NCBI GenBank assembly: GCA_964546125.1
Contig: CAZJIS010000084.1
Span: forward strand, 1-5,918
DNA length: 5,918 nt
Direction: 5' to 3'
From: Phil1 sp964546125
GTDB taxonomy: Bacteria > Bacillota > Clostridia > Christensenellales > CAG-138
Shown here: in pieces, positions 1-5,916 of the stretch
Layout of the letters: each line of letters starts with the position of its first letter
Numbering within the stretch: position 1 is the first letter of the stretch
The notes under the pieces: model-generated
Seen by the model: the letters and a program-made list of their open reading frames with translations, nothing else
The model's database searches: none
What the model was told of the DNA's origin: nothing
Position numbers and translations under genes: made by a program

Positions 1-253
1 CGGCCATGGCGCCGAGCGTCATGCCGAAGTTGAGTCCCATGCCCGCCATGATGGGGATCAGAAGGCTGAGGATGAGGAAGATGTTTCTTCCCATTCTGGT
101 GACGATCTCATCTAAAAGATAGCCCGCGGAAAAACCGGAAAGCGGGATACTTACGGCGCAGATAAGCACAAACATGGCCGGCACGGTGTTGTTGCGCACG
201 AGCGAAACCAGCGCTTCGCCGATATTGACCTTTTGTCCGTTCTTCTTGTTCAT
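1..253 (-). CDS. ABC transporter permease 2, N-terminal part (cut by window edge)
   Basis: This is the start of a second membrane subunit for the importer encoded to its right. I translated the first 84 codons from the ATG at 253-251, and the frame is still open at the left edge. After a polar N-terminus (MNKKNGQKVNIGEALVSLV) come two hydrophobic stretches, about residues 25-45 and 56-72. These are followed by a GMGLNFGMTLG motif near residues 72-82. Permease 1 carries the matching GCGLNFGLPLG at the same relative place, so the two are paralogues and probably form a heterodimeric channel, as in other importers with paired BPD_transp_2-type permeases. The start codon overlaps the stop of permease 1 as ATGA, which indicates translational coupling. 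No separate ribosome site was needed to choose the start. The family is inferred from the motif and context, because the C-terminal two thirds lie outside the window. Confidence 0.85.
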   Translation of the reverse strand, partial: MNKKNGQKVNIGEALVSLVRNNTVPAMFVLICAVSIPLSGFSAGYLLDEIVTRMGRNIFLILSLLIPIMAGMGLNFGMTLGAMA

Positions 254-1329
254 CTTGATCCCTCTGTCTTTCTGGTCAGGGCGTAGAGGATCATGCCGTT
301 TGATACGATGGCCCTGATAACCTCGCTCATGTCCATATGAATCATAGAATTCATCACTGTCGGGGTCATTGTCACGATGCCCTGAAACAGGAAGGTTCCG
401 AGGATGACGTTTAGAATGGACGACTTGTTGACCGAAGCGCCGCCGATAAGTATGGCCGACACCGCGGGGAGCGCCATGTTAAACGGGGCCGTGTACAGCT
501 GGATGAAGCCGAAACCCTGCTCGTAAACCAGAATGCCGACTGCCGCAAGCCAAGTGGACATGATGACCGAGAGGGCCCTCATCTTGTCGATGTTGATGCC
601 CGCCGCCTTTGCAAACGAGGGGTTGGAGCCGACCGCCGTCATAGCGGTGCCGGTCTTGGTGTGCAAGAAGGCCCACATCGCAAACGCAAGCACAGCAAAG
701 AGCAAAATCGAGCCCGTGGGAATCGACAGCTTGCCGATATTGATTTGCAGGAAGTTGGCGAGGACCTTATCATAAAAGCCCTCCAATGAGATCGTGGTGC
801 GAAGCCCGCTGCCGGAGAGGCCCCAAACCATGGTGGGGCTATAATACGGCAGCAAAAGCCACATCATGCACATAAACGACACGGAAGAAAACCCGACGTA
901 TGTGGCGATCATCATTTCGCCGCCCTTGATCTTGTTGAGCAGCCCCCCGTAACCCGCGCCGAATAGCAGCGCAAAAGGCGTCGATATGACGATGGCCATG
1001 ACAAAGCTCATGGGGCCGGTAAAGCCAAACTCGATGGACAGCGTAGCGCCAAGAAGCCCGGAAATGATGCCGAGCGGAAGACCGAAGTTCAAGCCGCAGC
1101 CGGAATGGATCATCGGCACCATGGCCAACACGAGGATTGCATTCCAACTGAAGCGGTTGATCGTGTTGGTCAACTGCATAGTGAAATCCGCCCCGACGAA
1201 CGGCGCCGTGATAAAGAGCAGCAGGAGAAACCCGGCAATGATCAGCCTTGGCAAGCCAAAGCTGTTGATAAACCCGCCGATTTTACTTTTATTTGTGCGT
1301 TCTAACGCATCAGTAACTGTTTTGCCCAT
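250..1329 (-). CDS. ABC transporter permease 1 (BPD_transp_2-like)
   Basis: This is an integral membrane subunit of 359 residues that would form half of the substrate channel in the cytoplasmic membrane. About nine or ten hydrophobic segments are visible, including roughly 27-46, 63-75, 84-98, 107-125, 141-161, 205-222, 253-269, 285-300 and 303-320. A GCGLNFGLPLG motif (77-87) lies in the second to third segments. The cytoplasmic stretch around 224-258 (TKTGTAMTAVGSNP, then KAAGI) matches the coupling loop that contacts the ATPase in the RbsC/branched-chain permease superfamily. The ATG at 1329 is preceded by a purine-rich G-run (1335-1340) about 5 nt upstream, and this run abuts the ATPase stop codon. 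The gap to the ATPase gene is only 11 nt, and the gene's own TGA overlaps the next ATG. The length fits the family (about 300-370). The substrate cannot be read from the sequence. Confidence 0.92.
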   Translation of the reverse strand: MGKTVTDALERTNKSKIGGFINSFGLPRLIIAGFLLLLFITAPFVGADFTMQLTNTINRFSWNAILVLAMVPMIHSGCGLNFGLPLGIISGLLGATLSIEFGFTGPMSFVMAIVISTPFALLFGAGYGGLLNKIKGGEMMIATYVGFSSVSFMCMMWLLLPYYSPTMVWGLSGSGLRTTISLEGFYDKVLANFLQINIGKLSIPTGSILLFAVLAFAMWAFLHTKTGTAMTAVGSNPSFAKAAGINIDKMRALSVIMSTWLAAVGILVYEQGFGFIQLYTAPFNMALPAVSAILIGGASVNKSSILNVILGTFLFQGIVTMTPTVMNSMIHMDMSEVIRAIVSNGMILYALTRKTEGSR

Positions 1330-1340
1330 GCTATCCCCCC

Positions 1341-2930
1341 TTACTTTACCTGACTCACCATCAGCAAGCCGAAATCTTCCGATGAATCGGTCGCCGGCAA
1401 AATGCCGGCGATTTTGCCGCCGGAGACGATAGCGATCCGGTCGCAGGTTTGCCTCAGCTCTTCAAGCTCCGAGGAAACCATCACGATCGTGACCCCTTTT
1501 TCTCTGTTCAGCTTCTTAAGCGCATTCAGGACAAGGGATTTAGCGCCTACGTCAATCCCCCTTGTGGGTTCGGATACGAAAAGGAACTTGGGCTCCAGGG
1601 CAAAGGCCTTAGCAAGGCATATCTTTTGCTGGTTGCCGCCGGAAAGTTCTTTGGCCTTTTGCATGGAGCCGGTACATTTGATCATAAGCTCATCGATATA
1701 TTTTTGCGTTACCGCTCGTATCGCCCTTTCATTTCTCCACTTGATCAAAGAGCCCAAATAGTGCTTGAGGAATTTATTTTGTATCTGCATGGCCGGGAAA
1801 GCGATGTTCCACTCCAGCGTCTCGTCCAGCAGCAGGCCGACGCCCCTCCTATCTTCGGAAACGAAAGCAATCGAAGCGTCGAGGCACTTTCTCGGGTTGT
1901 TCAGCGCGATCTCCCGCCCTTCAAACTCCACCGTTCCGCCCGCTTCATAAAGCCCCATAATGCCGTTGGGGATACCGAGCTTGCCCTGCCCCGCAAGACC
2001 TCCTATCCCAAGGATTTCGCCCTCTTTAACATCGAGGTCAACGTTGCGGACCGTCTCCCCGGGCATGTCCACCCAAAGCTTTCGAATGGACATGATAGCG
2101 TTGGCGTCGGAGTCGATCTTTGCGTCCGTCGCGGCGGCGGCGTTGACGCTTCTGCCGACCATCCATTTTGTTATCTCGGCGACATTGGTCTCTTTTGCGG
2201 GGACGTTTTTGACCACATAACCGTCACGCATGACCACGAGCTTATCGCATACGGTCAATATCTCATGCAATCTGTGCGTGATAAAAATTACGGCGATGCC
2301 TCTTGACGCCATACCCCGTATGGAATCGAGCAGCGCCTCCGCTTCTTTTTCCGTGAGGACGGCGGTCGGCTCGTCGAGAATCAGGAGCTTAAGCTGATCC
2401 TTGCTGAGCTCTCTTGCGATCTCCGTGAACTGCTTATGGCCTACCGGCATATCGCTTATGATCATATCCGCATCGATTTTGACGCCCATTTTTTCTATGG
2501 CTCGCTCGGATCGCCCTGTCATCTCATTGTAATCAAGGGTATTGAGTCTCTCCCCGAATATCTCCGAAATAACATTTTTCTTCTTCGGTTCCCGGTTGAG
2601 CAGTATGTTTTCCGTAACCGTGAAGCCGGGGATCAGAGAAAATTCCTGATGGACCATGCCGATGCCCGCCGCAAGCGCGTCAAAGGGCGTGGAGAACTCG
2701 ACCTTCTCGCCATGTATGAGAATATCTCCCTCATACCCGCCGGTCTCCCTGATAACATCCATTCCGAAGAGGATCTTCATCAAGGTGCTTTTGCCGGCCC
2801 CGTTCTCACCGACGAGACCAAGGACCTCGCCTTCTTTGAGCGTGAGGTTGATGTCGGTTAATACTTGATTGCCCAAGAAGCCTTTTTTGATATTTCGCAT
2901 CTCCAGTAACGGAGAACTGTTATTTACCAT
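1341..2930 (-). CDS. Duplicated ABC ATPase of the importer (RbsA/MglA-like)
   Basis: This cytoplasmic ATPase of 529 residues carries two fused ABC domains, the layout of carbohydrate and nucleoside importers such as RbsA, MglA and YufO. Domain 1 has Walker A GENGAGKST (41-49), Q-loop Q95, a weakened signature VGHKQ (163-167), Walker B LLILDEPT (182-189) and the switch histidine in THRL (H219). Domain 2 has a degenerate Walker A, GLAGQGKLG (311-319), and a canonical signature LSGGNQQK (429-436). Its Walker B is altered to FVSEPTRGID (451-460), so the usual aspartate is S453. The SSEL switch (486-489) is typical of this family. I chose the ATG at 2930, which has GGGG at 2938-2941, 7 nt upstream. 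An in-frame TTG at 2954 would add eight residues but lacks a ribosome site. It is the second gene of the operon, 87 nt after the binding protein and 11 nt before permease 1. Confidence 0.94.
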   Translation of the reverse strand: MVNNSSPLLEMRNIKKGFLGNQVLTDINLTLKEGEVLGLVGENGAGKSTLMKILFGMDVIRETGGYEGDILIHGEKVEFSTPFDALAAGIGMVHQEFSLIPGFTVTENILLNREPKKKNVISEIFGERLNTLDYNEMTGRSERAIEKMGVKIDADMIISDMPVGHKQFTEIARELSKDQLKLLILDEPTAVLTEKEAEALLDSIRGMASRGIAVIFITHRLHEILTVCDKLVVMRDGYVVKNVPAKETNVAEITKWMVGRSVNAAAATDAKIDSDANAIMSIRKLWVDMPGETVRNVDLDVKEGEILGIGGLAGQGKLGIPNGIMGLYEAGGTVEFEGREIALNNPRKCLDASIAFVSEDRRGVGLLLDETLEWNIAFPAMQIQNKFLKHYLGSLIKWRNERAIRAVTQKYIDELMIKCTGSMQKAKELSGGNQQKICLAKAFALEPKFLFVSEPTRGIDVGAKSLVLNALKKLNREKGVTIVMVSSELEELRQTCDRIAIVSGGKIAGILPATDSSEDFGLLMVSQVK

Positions 2931-2937
2931 AGCGGCA

Positions 2938-2941
2938 CCCC
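2938..2941 (-). promoter_or_regulatory. Ribosome binding site that fixes the ATPase start
   Basis: On the minus strand the run TTGGGGTG precedes the ATG at 2930, with the GGGG core 7 nt away. The alternative TTG at 2954 is preceded by pyrimidine-rich DNA from the intergenic stem-loop and has no purine-rich site. This favours the shorter 529-residue protein. The site is weaker than the GGAGG of the binding-protein gene, consistent with lower expression of the ATPase. Confidence 0.6.
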
Positions 2942-2960
2942 AACCTATAAACAAGTAAAC

Positions 2961-2993
2961 AAGCGAGGGGAGGATCGAAACCTCCCCTAGCTT
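2961..2993 (-). promoter_or_regulatory. Intergenic stem-loop between binding-protein and ATPase genes
   Basis: A strong inverted repeat lies in the 87-nt gap. AGGGGAGG (2966-2973) pairs perfectly with CCTCCCCT (2981-2988) around a 7-nt loop. After one G/A mismatch the stem extends by four pairs (2961-2964 with 2990-2993). On the transcribed strand the hairpin is followed by CGCTTGTTTACTTG, which is T-rich but not a continuous T run, so a full intrinsic terminator is not expected. In importer operons, a hairpin just after the solute-binding gene commonly protects the upstream mRNA or causes partial termination, making the lipoprotein more abundant than the ATPase and permeases. That role is inferred here. 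The structure itself is directly visible. Confidence 0.7.
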
Positions 2994-3017
2994 TGCAAAG
3001 AACCGTTTACCGCCAAA

Positions 3018-4208
3018 TTACTTGGTGGTGAAATACTTCTCGGGTACTTCGATCTTGGTGGAACCCATGTAGTAGCCGGGGTTGCCCATAATGTAGGTAT
3101 CCTGATAGACAAGGAACGTGTTTTCAGACTTGACGCCGGTTTCGGCGTTGGTGTAGCTGGAGCCGTTCCACTCAGCCTTCGGGGAGAACACATGGTAAGC
3201 TTTCGAGATATCGTCGATATCGTTAAGCTCGCTCTCGCCGTTGATGACGTTCATGGCGTGCTGCGCAAGGCCCGCGGAAACGGTGTAGCCATAGGAATAG
3301 GCCCATGTGCCGAACTTGCCCGCGCCGCCCTTTGCAACCACGGCGGACTCAACCTTGGCAAGTATCTTCTCAAAGTCGCCCGCCTCTGCGGTCAGGTCAA
3401 TGCCCAGCGCACCGGGATAGCCCATGAGCGGGGAGGGCAGGTCCGCTTCGATGAAGTATCCGCCATACGCAAGGAGCTGCTTGAGCAGCGGCTCGGTGTG
3501 CGCATCGTTGGTGCAGAAGTAAGCGGCATTCTTGCCATACTTCTCAACCCACTCGGGCACTTTCTCAAGAACGTAAGCCTGAGCGCCGGCAATGCCGACA
3601 TCGGAGGTCGGGTCCGGCGCAGTCTCAAGGACGAACTCCATACCGAACTCTTCGCATGCCGCCCGCATGATGGCAACACGGCGGCTCATCGTCTCATAAG
3701 CCATGTGCCGCGGGAAGGAGATGTGAACAAAGGTGTCGCAGCCCAGCTCGTGGGCCGTGCGAATGATCAGATAGCCGCGGGCAACGAAGTCGTTGTTGCA
3801 CACCAGATCCGCCGCGCTGCCGATCTCGGGAAGATCTTCATGGGCTTCGCCGGCGATGCAAAGGATGTCAGGCCTTTTTTCCTTAATTTTGCGGAAGGCT
3901 TCCGTTGTGCCGGGAACCGCCTGGTTGACGATGATAGCTTTCATCTGCGTATCGTCGGAAAGGTTCACAATCGTCTGAATGGTGGTTTCAAGCTCATCCG
4001 TGAAGTTGTCGGGATAGATGGCCAGCTTGACCATATCCTCGCCGTATTTCGCCTGGAATGCTTCGGCGCCGCGCCTATCATCCTCTGACTGAGAAACGGA
4101 GCCGGTTACGATACCGATGTGATATTCGGCGGTATTCTTGGTCTGAGTGCAAGCTGCAAATGCGAAAACCATTGCAGCTACGAGCAACAAGCCGATGACC
4201 TTTTTCAT
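3018..4208 (-). CDS. DUF3798-family solute-binding lipoprotein
   Basis: This is the probable extracytoplasmic substrate-binding subunit, 396 residues long. The N-terminus is a lipoprotein signal peptide: MKK, then a hydrophobic core (4-19) and lipobox FAAC, with C20 the lipidated cysteine. The mature part begins a periplasmic-binding-like fold with HIGIVTGSVSQSEDD (30-44). It then shows VNQAVPGT (94-101), HISFPRHM (162-169), TAPDPTSDVGIAGAQ (196-210), FCTNDAHTEP (231-240) and a GYPGALGIDL stretch (263-272). I recognise this set as the DUF3798 family of Clostridia, whose ligand is not established to my knowledge. It is not a standard Peripla_BP_4 sugar-binding protein, although the ATPase and permeases beside it are sugar/nucleoside-like. 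The ATG at 4208 has GGAGG 6 nt upstream (4215-4219). It is the first gene of the operon, with its own promoter just upstream. Five cysteines besides C20 are present, unusually many for an exported protein. Confidence 0.9.
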   Translation of the reverse strand: MKKVIGLLLVAAMVFAFAACTQTKNTAEYHIGIVTGSVSQSEDDRRGAEAFQAKYGEDMVKLAIYPDNFTDELETTIQTIVNLSDDTQMKAIIVNQAVPGTTEAFRKIKEKRPDILCIAGEAHEDLPEIGSAADLVCNNDFVARGYLIIRTAHELGCDTFVHISFPRHMAYETMSRRVAIMRAACEEFGMEFVLETAPDPTSDVGIAGAQAYVLEKVPEWVEKYGKNAAYFCTNDAHTEPLLKQLLAYGGYFIEADLPSPLMGYPGALGIDLTAEAGDFEKILAKVESAVVAKGGAGKFGTWAYSYGYTVSAGLAQHAMNVINGESELNDIDDISKAYHVFSPKAEWNGSSYTNAETGVKSENTFLVYQDTYIMGNPGYYMGSTKIEVPEKYFTTK

Positions 4209-4243
4209 ATCTTACCTCCGCAATATATTTGTGTCTTAGGATT

Positions 4244-4271
4244 ATCATATCATAAATTCCAATTTTATCAA
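4244..4271 (-). promoter_or_regulatory. Putative sigma-A-type promoter of the transporter operon
   Basis: On the minus strand, TTGATA (4271-4266) and TATGAT (4249-4244) are separated by 16 nt, close to the vegetative consensus. Transcription would start near 4237, giving a leader of only about 28 nt that includes the GGAGG at 4219-4215. That leaves no room for a riboswitch or attenuator before the binding-protein gene, so control should act at the DNA level. I do not see a convincing operator palindrome at the promoter. An overlapping GATAAT at 4246-4241 is a possible alternative -10. Confidence 0.6.
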
Positions 4272-4280
4272 TCCATTCCC

Positions 4281-4603
4281 GGGCATTTTTAGTATTTTTA
4301 TTGAGCCAAAATAATATATTCTTTTCAACATTAACCGCGGCGCAGAGTTTCTCGCCGTTTTTAATATTTGTAGGCCCGCCTCTGCCGTGCGACGATTTTC
4401 GTCATATTTCTCCTGTCTTTTCTCTCTCAAAAAAACGCTCGTTTATGCAATTTGGGCGCCCGTCTTCCTGCGTCAACGCTTCGGAGCGCCTTAATTCAGG
4501 CATGAATTTTAACTCTCCAATCGCGCAGTTAGCTCATATATATGCATGTTACAATCCTTTCAACAAACACCTGCGGCAGATGGTATCCTATTCTCACGGG
4601 TAA
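4281..4603. other. Intergenic DNA without a confident gene
   Basis: This stretch lies upstream of the transporter promoter, and its reading frames on both strands look non-coding. On the minus strand a GGAGAG lies 9 nt before an ATG at 4503. That ATG opens a 33-codon frame (stop at 4402) whose TGA overlaps another ATG as ATGA. The second ATG has AGGAG at 4414-4410 and a 14-codon frame ending at 4361. Neither peptide resembles anything I know. A weak TTGAAA/TATATG pair precedes them. I do not annotate them as genes. A plus-strand frame (4301-4603) is AT-rich, without a ribosome site or recognisable motif, and is treated as chance. Confidence 0.5.
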
Positions 4604-4801
4604 ATCGCGCCGGCGCGGCATACGCAGGCCGTTTTTTGCGCAAATATTTGCCCGAATGCCCCCGCGAGCCTACCGATGGGCCGCCGCGCGCCGGACGCTG
4701 ACATGCAGCGCGAAATGCGGCTGAAAATCGACACGCGCTTGTCGGATAACAAGGAGCAAGCGGCAATCGATGCGTTGAACCGGCATTTTGGGAAAGAGTA
4801 G
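4604..4801 (+). pseudogene. Possible C-terminal remnant of an unrecognised gene
   Basis: A GC-rich frame is open from just after a TAA at 4601 to a TAG at 4799-4801. From about 4703 it reads like a soluble, charged helical protein tail: MQREMRLKIDTRLS, then DNKEQAAIDALNRHFGKE. The part before that is proline- and cysteine-rich and not protein-like. This suggests that only the last 30-40 codons retain the original frame. A long hairpin (4821-4860) begins 19 nt after the stop, as expected at a real gene end. None of the in-frame ATG codons (4676, 4703, 4715) has a good ribosome site. I do not recognise the family. It could instead be a small intact gene starting at 4676 (41 residues), or simply chance. 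Confidence 0.3.
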
Positions 4802-4820
4802 GCAGAAGCAGGGTAACAGT

Positions 4821-4860
4821 AAAAGCGTGCCGGCACATTAAACTGTGGCGGCAGGCTTTT
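4821..4860 (+). terminator. Rho-independent-type hairpin upstream of the DJ-1-like gene
   Basis: AAAAGC (4821-4826) pairs with GCTTTT (4855-4860), TGCCG (4828-4832) with CGGCA (4849-4853), and CACA (4834-4837) with TGTG (4844-4847). Two G/G mismatches separate these blocks, and a 6-nt loop TTAAAC closes the stem. With A-runs and T-runs at the two bases it could work in either direction, although the T tract is only four long. On the plus strand it would end the remnant at 4604-4801 and insulate the promoter that starts immediately afterwards. On the minus strand nothing obvious needs it. The pairing was read directly; stability was not computed. Confidence 0.6.
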
Positions 4861-4865
4861 CAATA

Positions 4866-4874
4866 TGTTATACT
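4866..4874 (+). promoter_or_regulatory. Extended -10 promoter of the DJ-1-like gene
   Basis: TG (4866-4867), one base, then TATACT (4869-4874) forms an extended -10 element, and no good -35 is seen 17 nt upstream. Transcription would begin near 4881, giving a leader of about 53 nt. The element lies directly after the hairpin at 4821-4860, so the gene probably has its own transcript, divergent from the transporter operon. Confidence 0.5.
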
Positions 4875-4922
4875 TTGCATAGAGACACACGACGATATGC
4901 GCGCAGAATTATTTGCATTTGC

Positions 4923-4927
4923 GAGGG
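4923..4927 (+). promoter_or_regulatory. Ribosome binding site that fixes the DJ-1-like start
   Basis: GAGGG lies 6 nt before the ATG at 4934. An upstream in-frame TTG at 4913 would place this site inside the coding region and has no site of its own, so the ATG is preferred. Confidence 0.75.
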
Positions 4928-4933
4928 TACATT

Positions 4934-5575
4934 ATGAGTAAAAAGTCTGCCGTGATGATTTATCCGTTCTTTAGCTTACAGGAGATAACCTGTTTGACCT
5001 CCTGCCTGGCCATATGGGAGGGACGCGAAATCGATGTTTTTGCTTCGTCTAAAGACATGATAAAAAGCGAAGAAGGGTTTCAAGTTGTTGCAAACAAAAC
5101 ATTTGCGGAATTTGAAGCGGGAAATTACGACTGCCTTATTTTGCCGGGGATAATCAACCCTATCCCCGCACTTTTAGATGAAGAAAATATACACTTTTTA
5201 TCGAGCCTTAAGCACGAGGACATCGTTATTGCCAGCATCTCGAGCTCTCCCTTGTTATTGGCCAAGTCAGGCTTGCTGGACAACAAAAAGTTCACGTCGG
5301 GCGTATTTGATGAAGTGCTGCAATTCTATGACTTTGTTCCTAAACAAAACATCGTACATACTCCCATCTGCAAAGACGGTAATATCATAACTGCCATCGG
5401 ATTCGCCTTTCGAGAGTTTGCAGTTCAAGTTCTTCGCTCCGTGGGCGTTGAATGTCGCGACGATATACTCGACGGCGTTAAAAGAGAGTATACTGAGGAA
5501 GAATTGACATTTAAAATGGGTGAAGAAAATTTCAAAGAGTTTCTTGCTGAGTATAATAAATGCCTGAAAGAATAA
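4934..5575 (+). CDS. DJ-1/PfpI-like protein with serine at the nucleophile site
   Basis: This is a cytoplasmic protein of 213 residues with the flavodoxin-like DJ-1/PfpI fold, and the length is typical. An opening strand AVMIYPFFSLQE (6-17) places E17 where the conserved glutamate of DJ-1 sits (E18 there). YDCLILPG (65-72) is the usual strand and PG turn. The nucleophile elbow reads IASISSSPLLLAKSGLL (99-115). Aligned to AICAGP of DJ-1, the catalytic cysteine becomes S103 (codon TCG at 5240). The histidine after the next strand is also absent (KFTSG, 119-123). NIITAIGFAFREFA (150-163) matches the late conserved helix region. Cysteine-dependent protease, deglycase or glyoxalase chemistry is therefore unlikely. 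It may be a sensor, ligand-binding protein, or an enzyme with altered chemistry. It stands alone and is divergent from the transporter, and a functional link between them is only a possibility. The start at ATG 4934 is supported by GAGGG. Confidence 0.85.
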   Translation: MSKKSAVMIYPFFSLQEITCLTSCLAIWEGREIDVFASSKDMIKSEEGFQVVANKTFAEFEAGNYDCLILPGIINPIPALLDEENIHFLSSLKHEDIVIASISSSPLLLAKSGLLDNKKFTSGVFDEVLQFYDFVPKQNIVHTPICKDGNIITAIGFAFREFAVQVLRSVGVECRDDILDGVKREYTEEELTFKMGEENFKEFLAEYNKCLKE

Positions 5576-5884
5576 TTTATACACATTATGAGAACTATCT
5601 CACAACCGGATTCGTGGGCTCTCATCGCCAGAAGAAGCTAAGCAACGGCTACCACCATACCATCCGTCGGCGCCGTTCGCGTGTGTCCACCTGCATTATG
5701 GGCGGAAAAGTTCATCATTTCCACTTTTCCCAAAAAGCATGTATCCACCCCAAAATGATGAACTTCTGCGGGAAATGGTCTCATACATCCCTTCAACCTA
5801 AAATCATTCATCTTCCATGATGAACTACATGATAAATCACCGCTATAAGCCCTCAAAAAAGCAGCCAAAATAATAACCCAAAAC
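5576..5884. repeat. Non-coding region with inverted repeats, possible dispersed element
   Basis: About 310 bases after the DJ-1-like stop hold no credible gene. A perfect 13-bp inverted repeat is present: AAGTTCATCATTT (5708-5720) and its complement (5753-5765), 32 nt apart. A competing hairpin pairs GGAAAAG (5704-5710) with CTTTTCC (5724-5730). ATGATGAACT occurs at 5755-5764 and again at 5817-5826. Because of the inverted repeat, both strands stay open for about 80 codons with similar peptides (VHHF and MMNF on each), a pattern typical of repeat DNA rather than a gene. The style resembles intergenic repeats I associate with gut Clostridia, but I cannot name a family. Flanking direct repeats were not found. 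Confidence 0.4.
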
Positions 5885-5886
5885 AG

Positions 5887-5916
5887 CAAAAAAGCCCAGT
5901 TCTCTGGGCTTTTTTG
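5887..5916. terminator. Bidirectional Rho-independent terminator
   Basis: A perfect 13-bp stem, C plus six A plus GCCCAG (5887-5899), pairs with CTGGGC plus six T plus G (5904-5916) around a TTCT loop. The A-run on one side and T-run on the other allow termination on both strands. On the plus strand it is the first clear terminator after the DJ-1-like gene, about 310 nt past its stop. It may equally serve a converging gene beyond the right edge. Confidence 0.9.

Noticed and set aside
1449..2306. Long plus-strand frame (285 codons) opposite the ATPase gene
   Set aside because: It is a shadow of the ATPase coding strand with no recognisable motif; the minus-strand frame has clear ABC motifs.
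2931..2954. TTG start adding eight residues to the ATPase
   Set aside because: There is no ribosome site upstream; the ATG at 2930 has GGGG at 7 nt and gives the normal N-terminus.
3192..4088. Plus-strand frame of 298 codons opposite the binding-protein gene
   Set aside because: It is antisense to a gene with a lipoprotein signal and family motifs, and looks like a codon-bias shadow.
4209..4237. Riboswitch in the transporter leader
   Set aside because: The predicted leader is only about 28 nt, with no room for an aptamer.
4606..4651. Two perfect 12-bp palindromes, CGCGCCGGCGCG (4606-4617) and GCAAATATTTGC (4640-4651)
   Set aside because: Neither sits at a promoter; they are unrelated to each other and likely chance, so they are not called operators.
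4913..4933. TTG start adding seven residues to the DJ-1-like protein
   Set aside because: The GAGGG site at 4923-4927 would fall inside the coding region; the ATG at 4934 is at ideal spacing.
5560..5820. Plus-strand 86-codon frame overlapping the DJ-1-like stop
   Set aside because: It has no ribosome site, a low-complexity His/Arg-rich peptide, and an inverted-repeat origin.
5638..5889. Minus-strand 83-codon frame across the repeat region
   Set aside because: It mirrors the opposite strand through the inverted repeat, starts inside the terminator stem and has no ribosome site.
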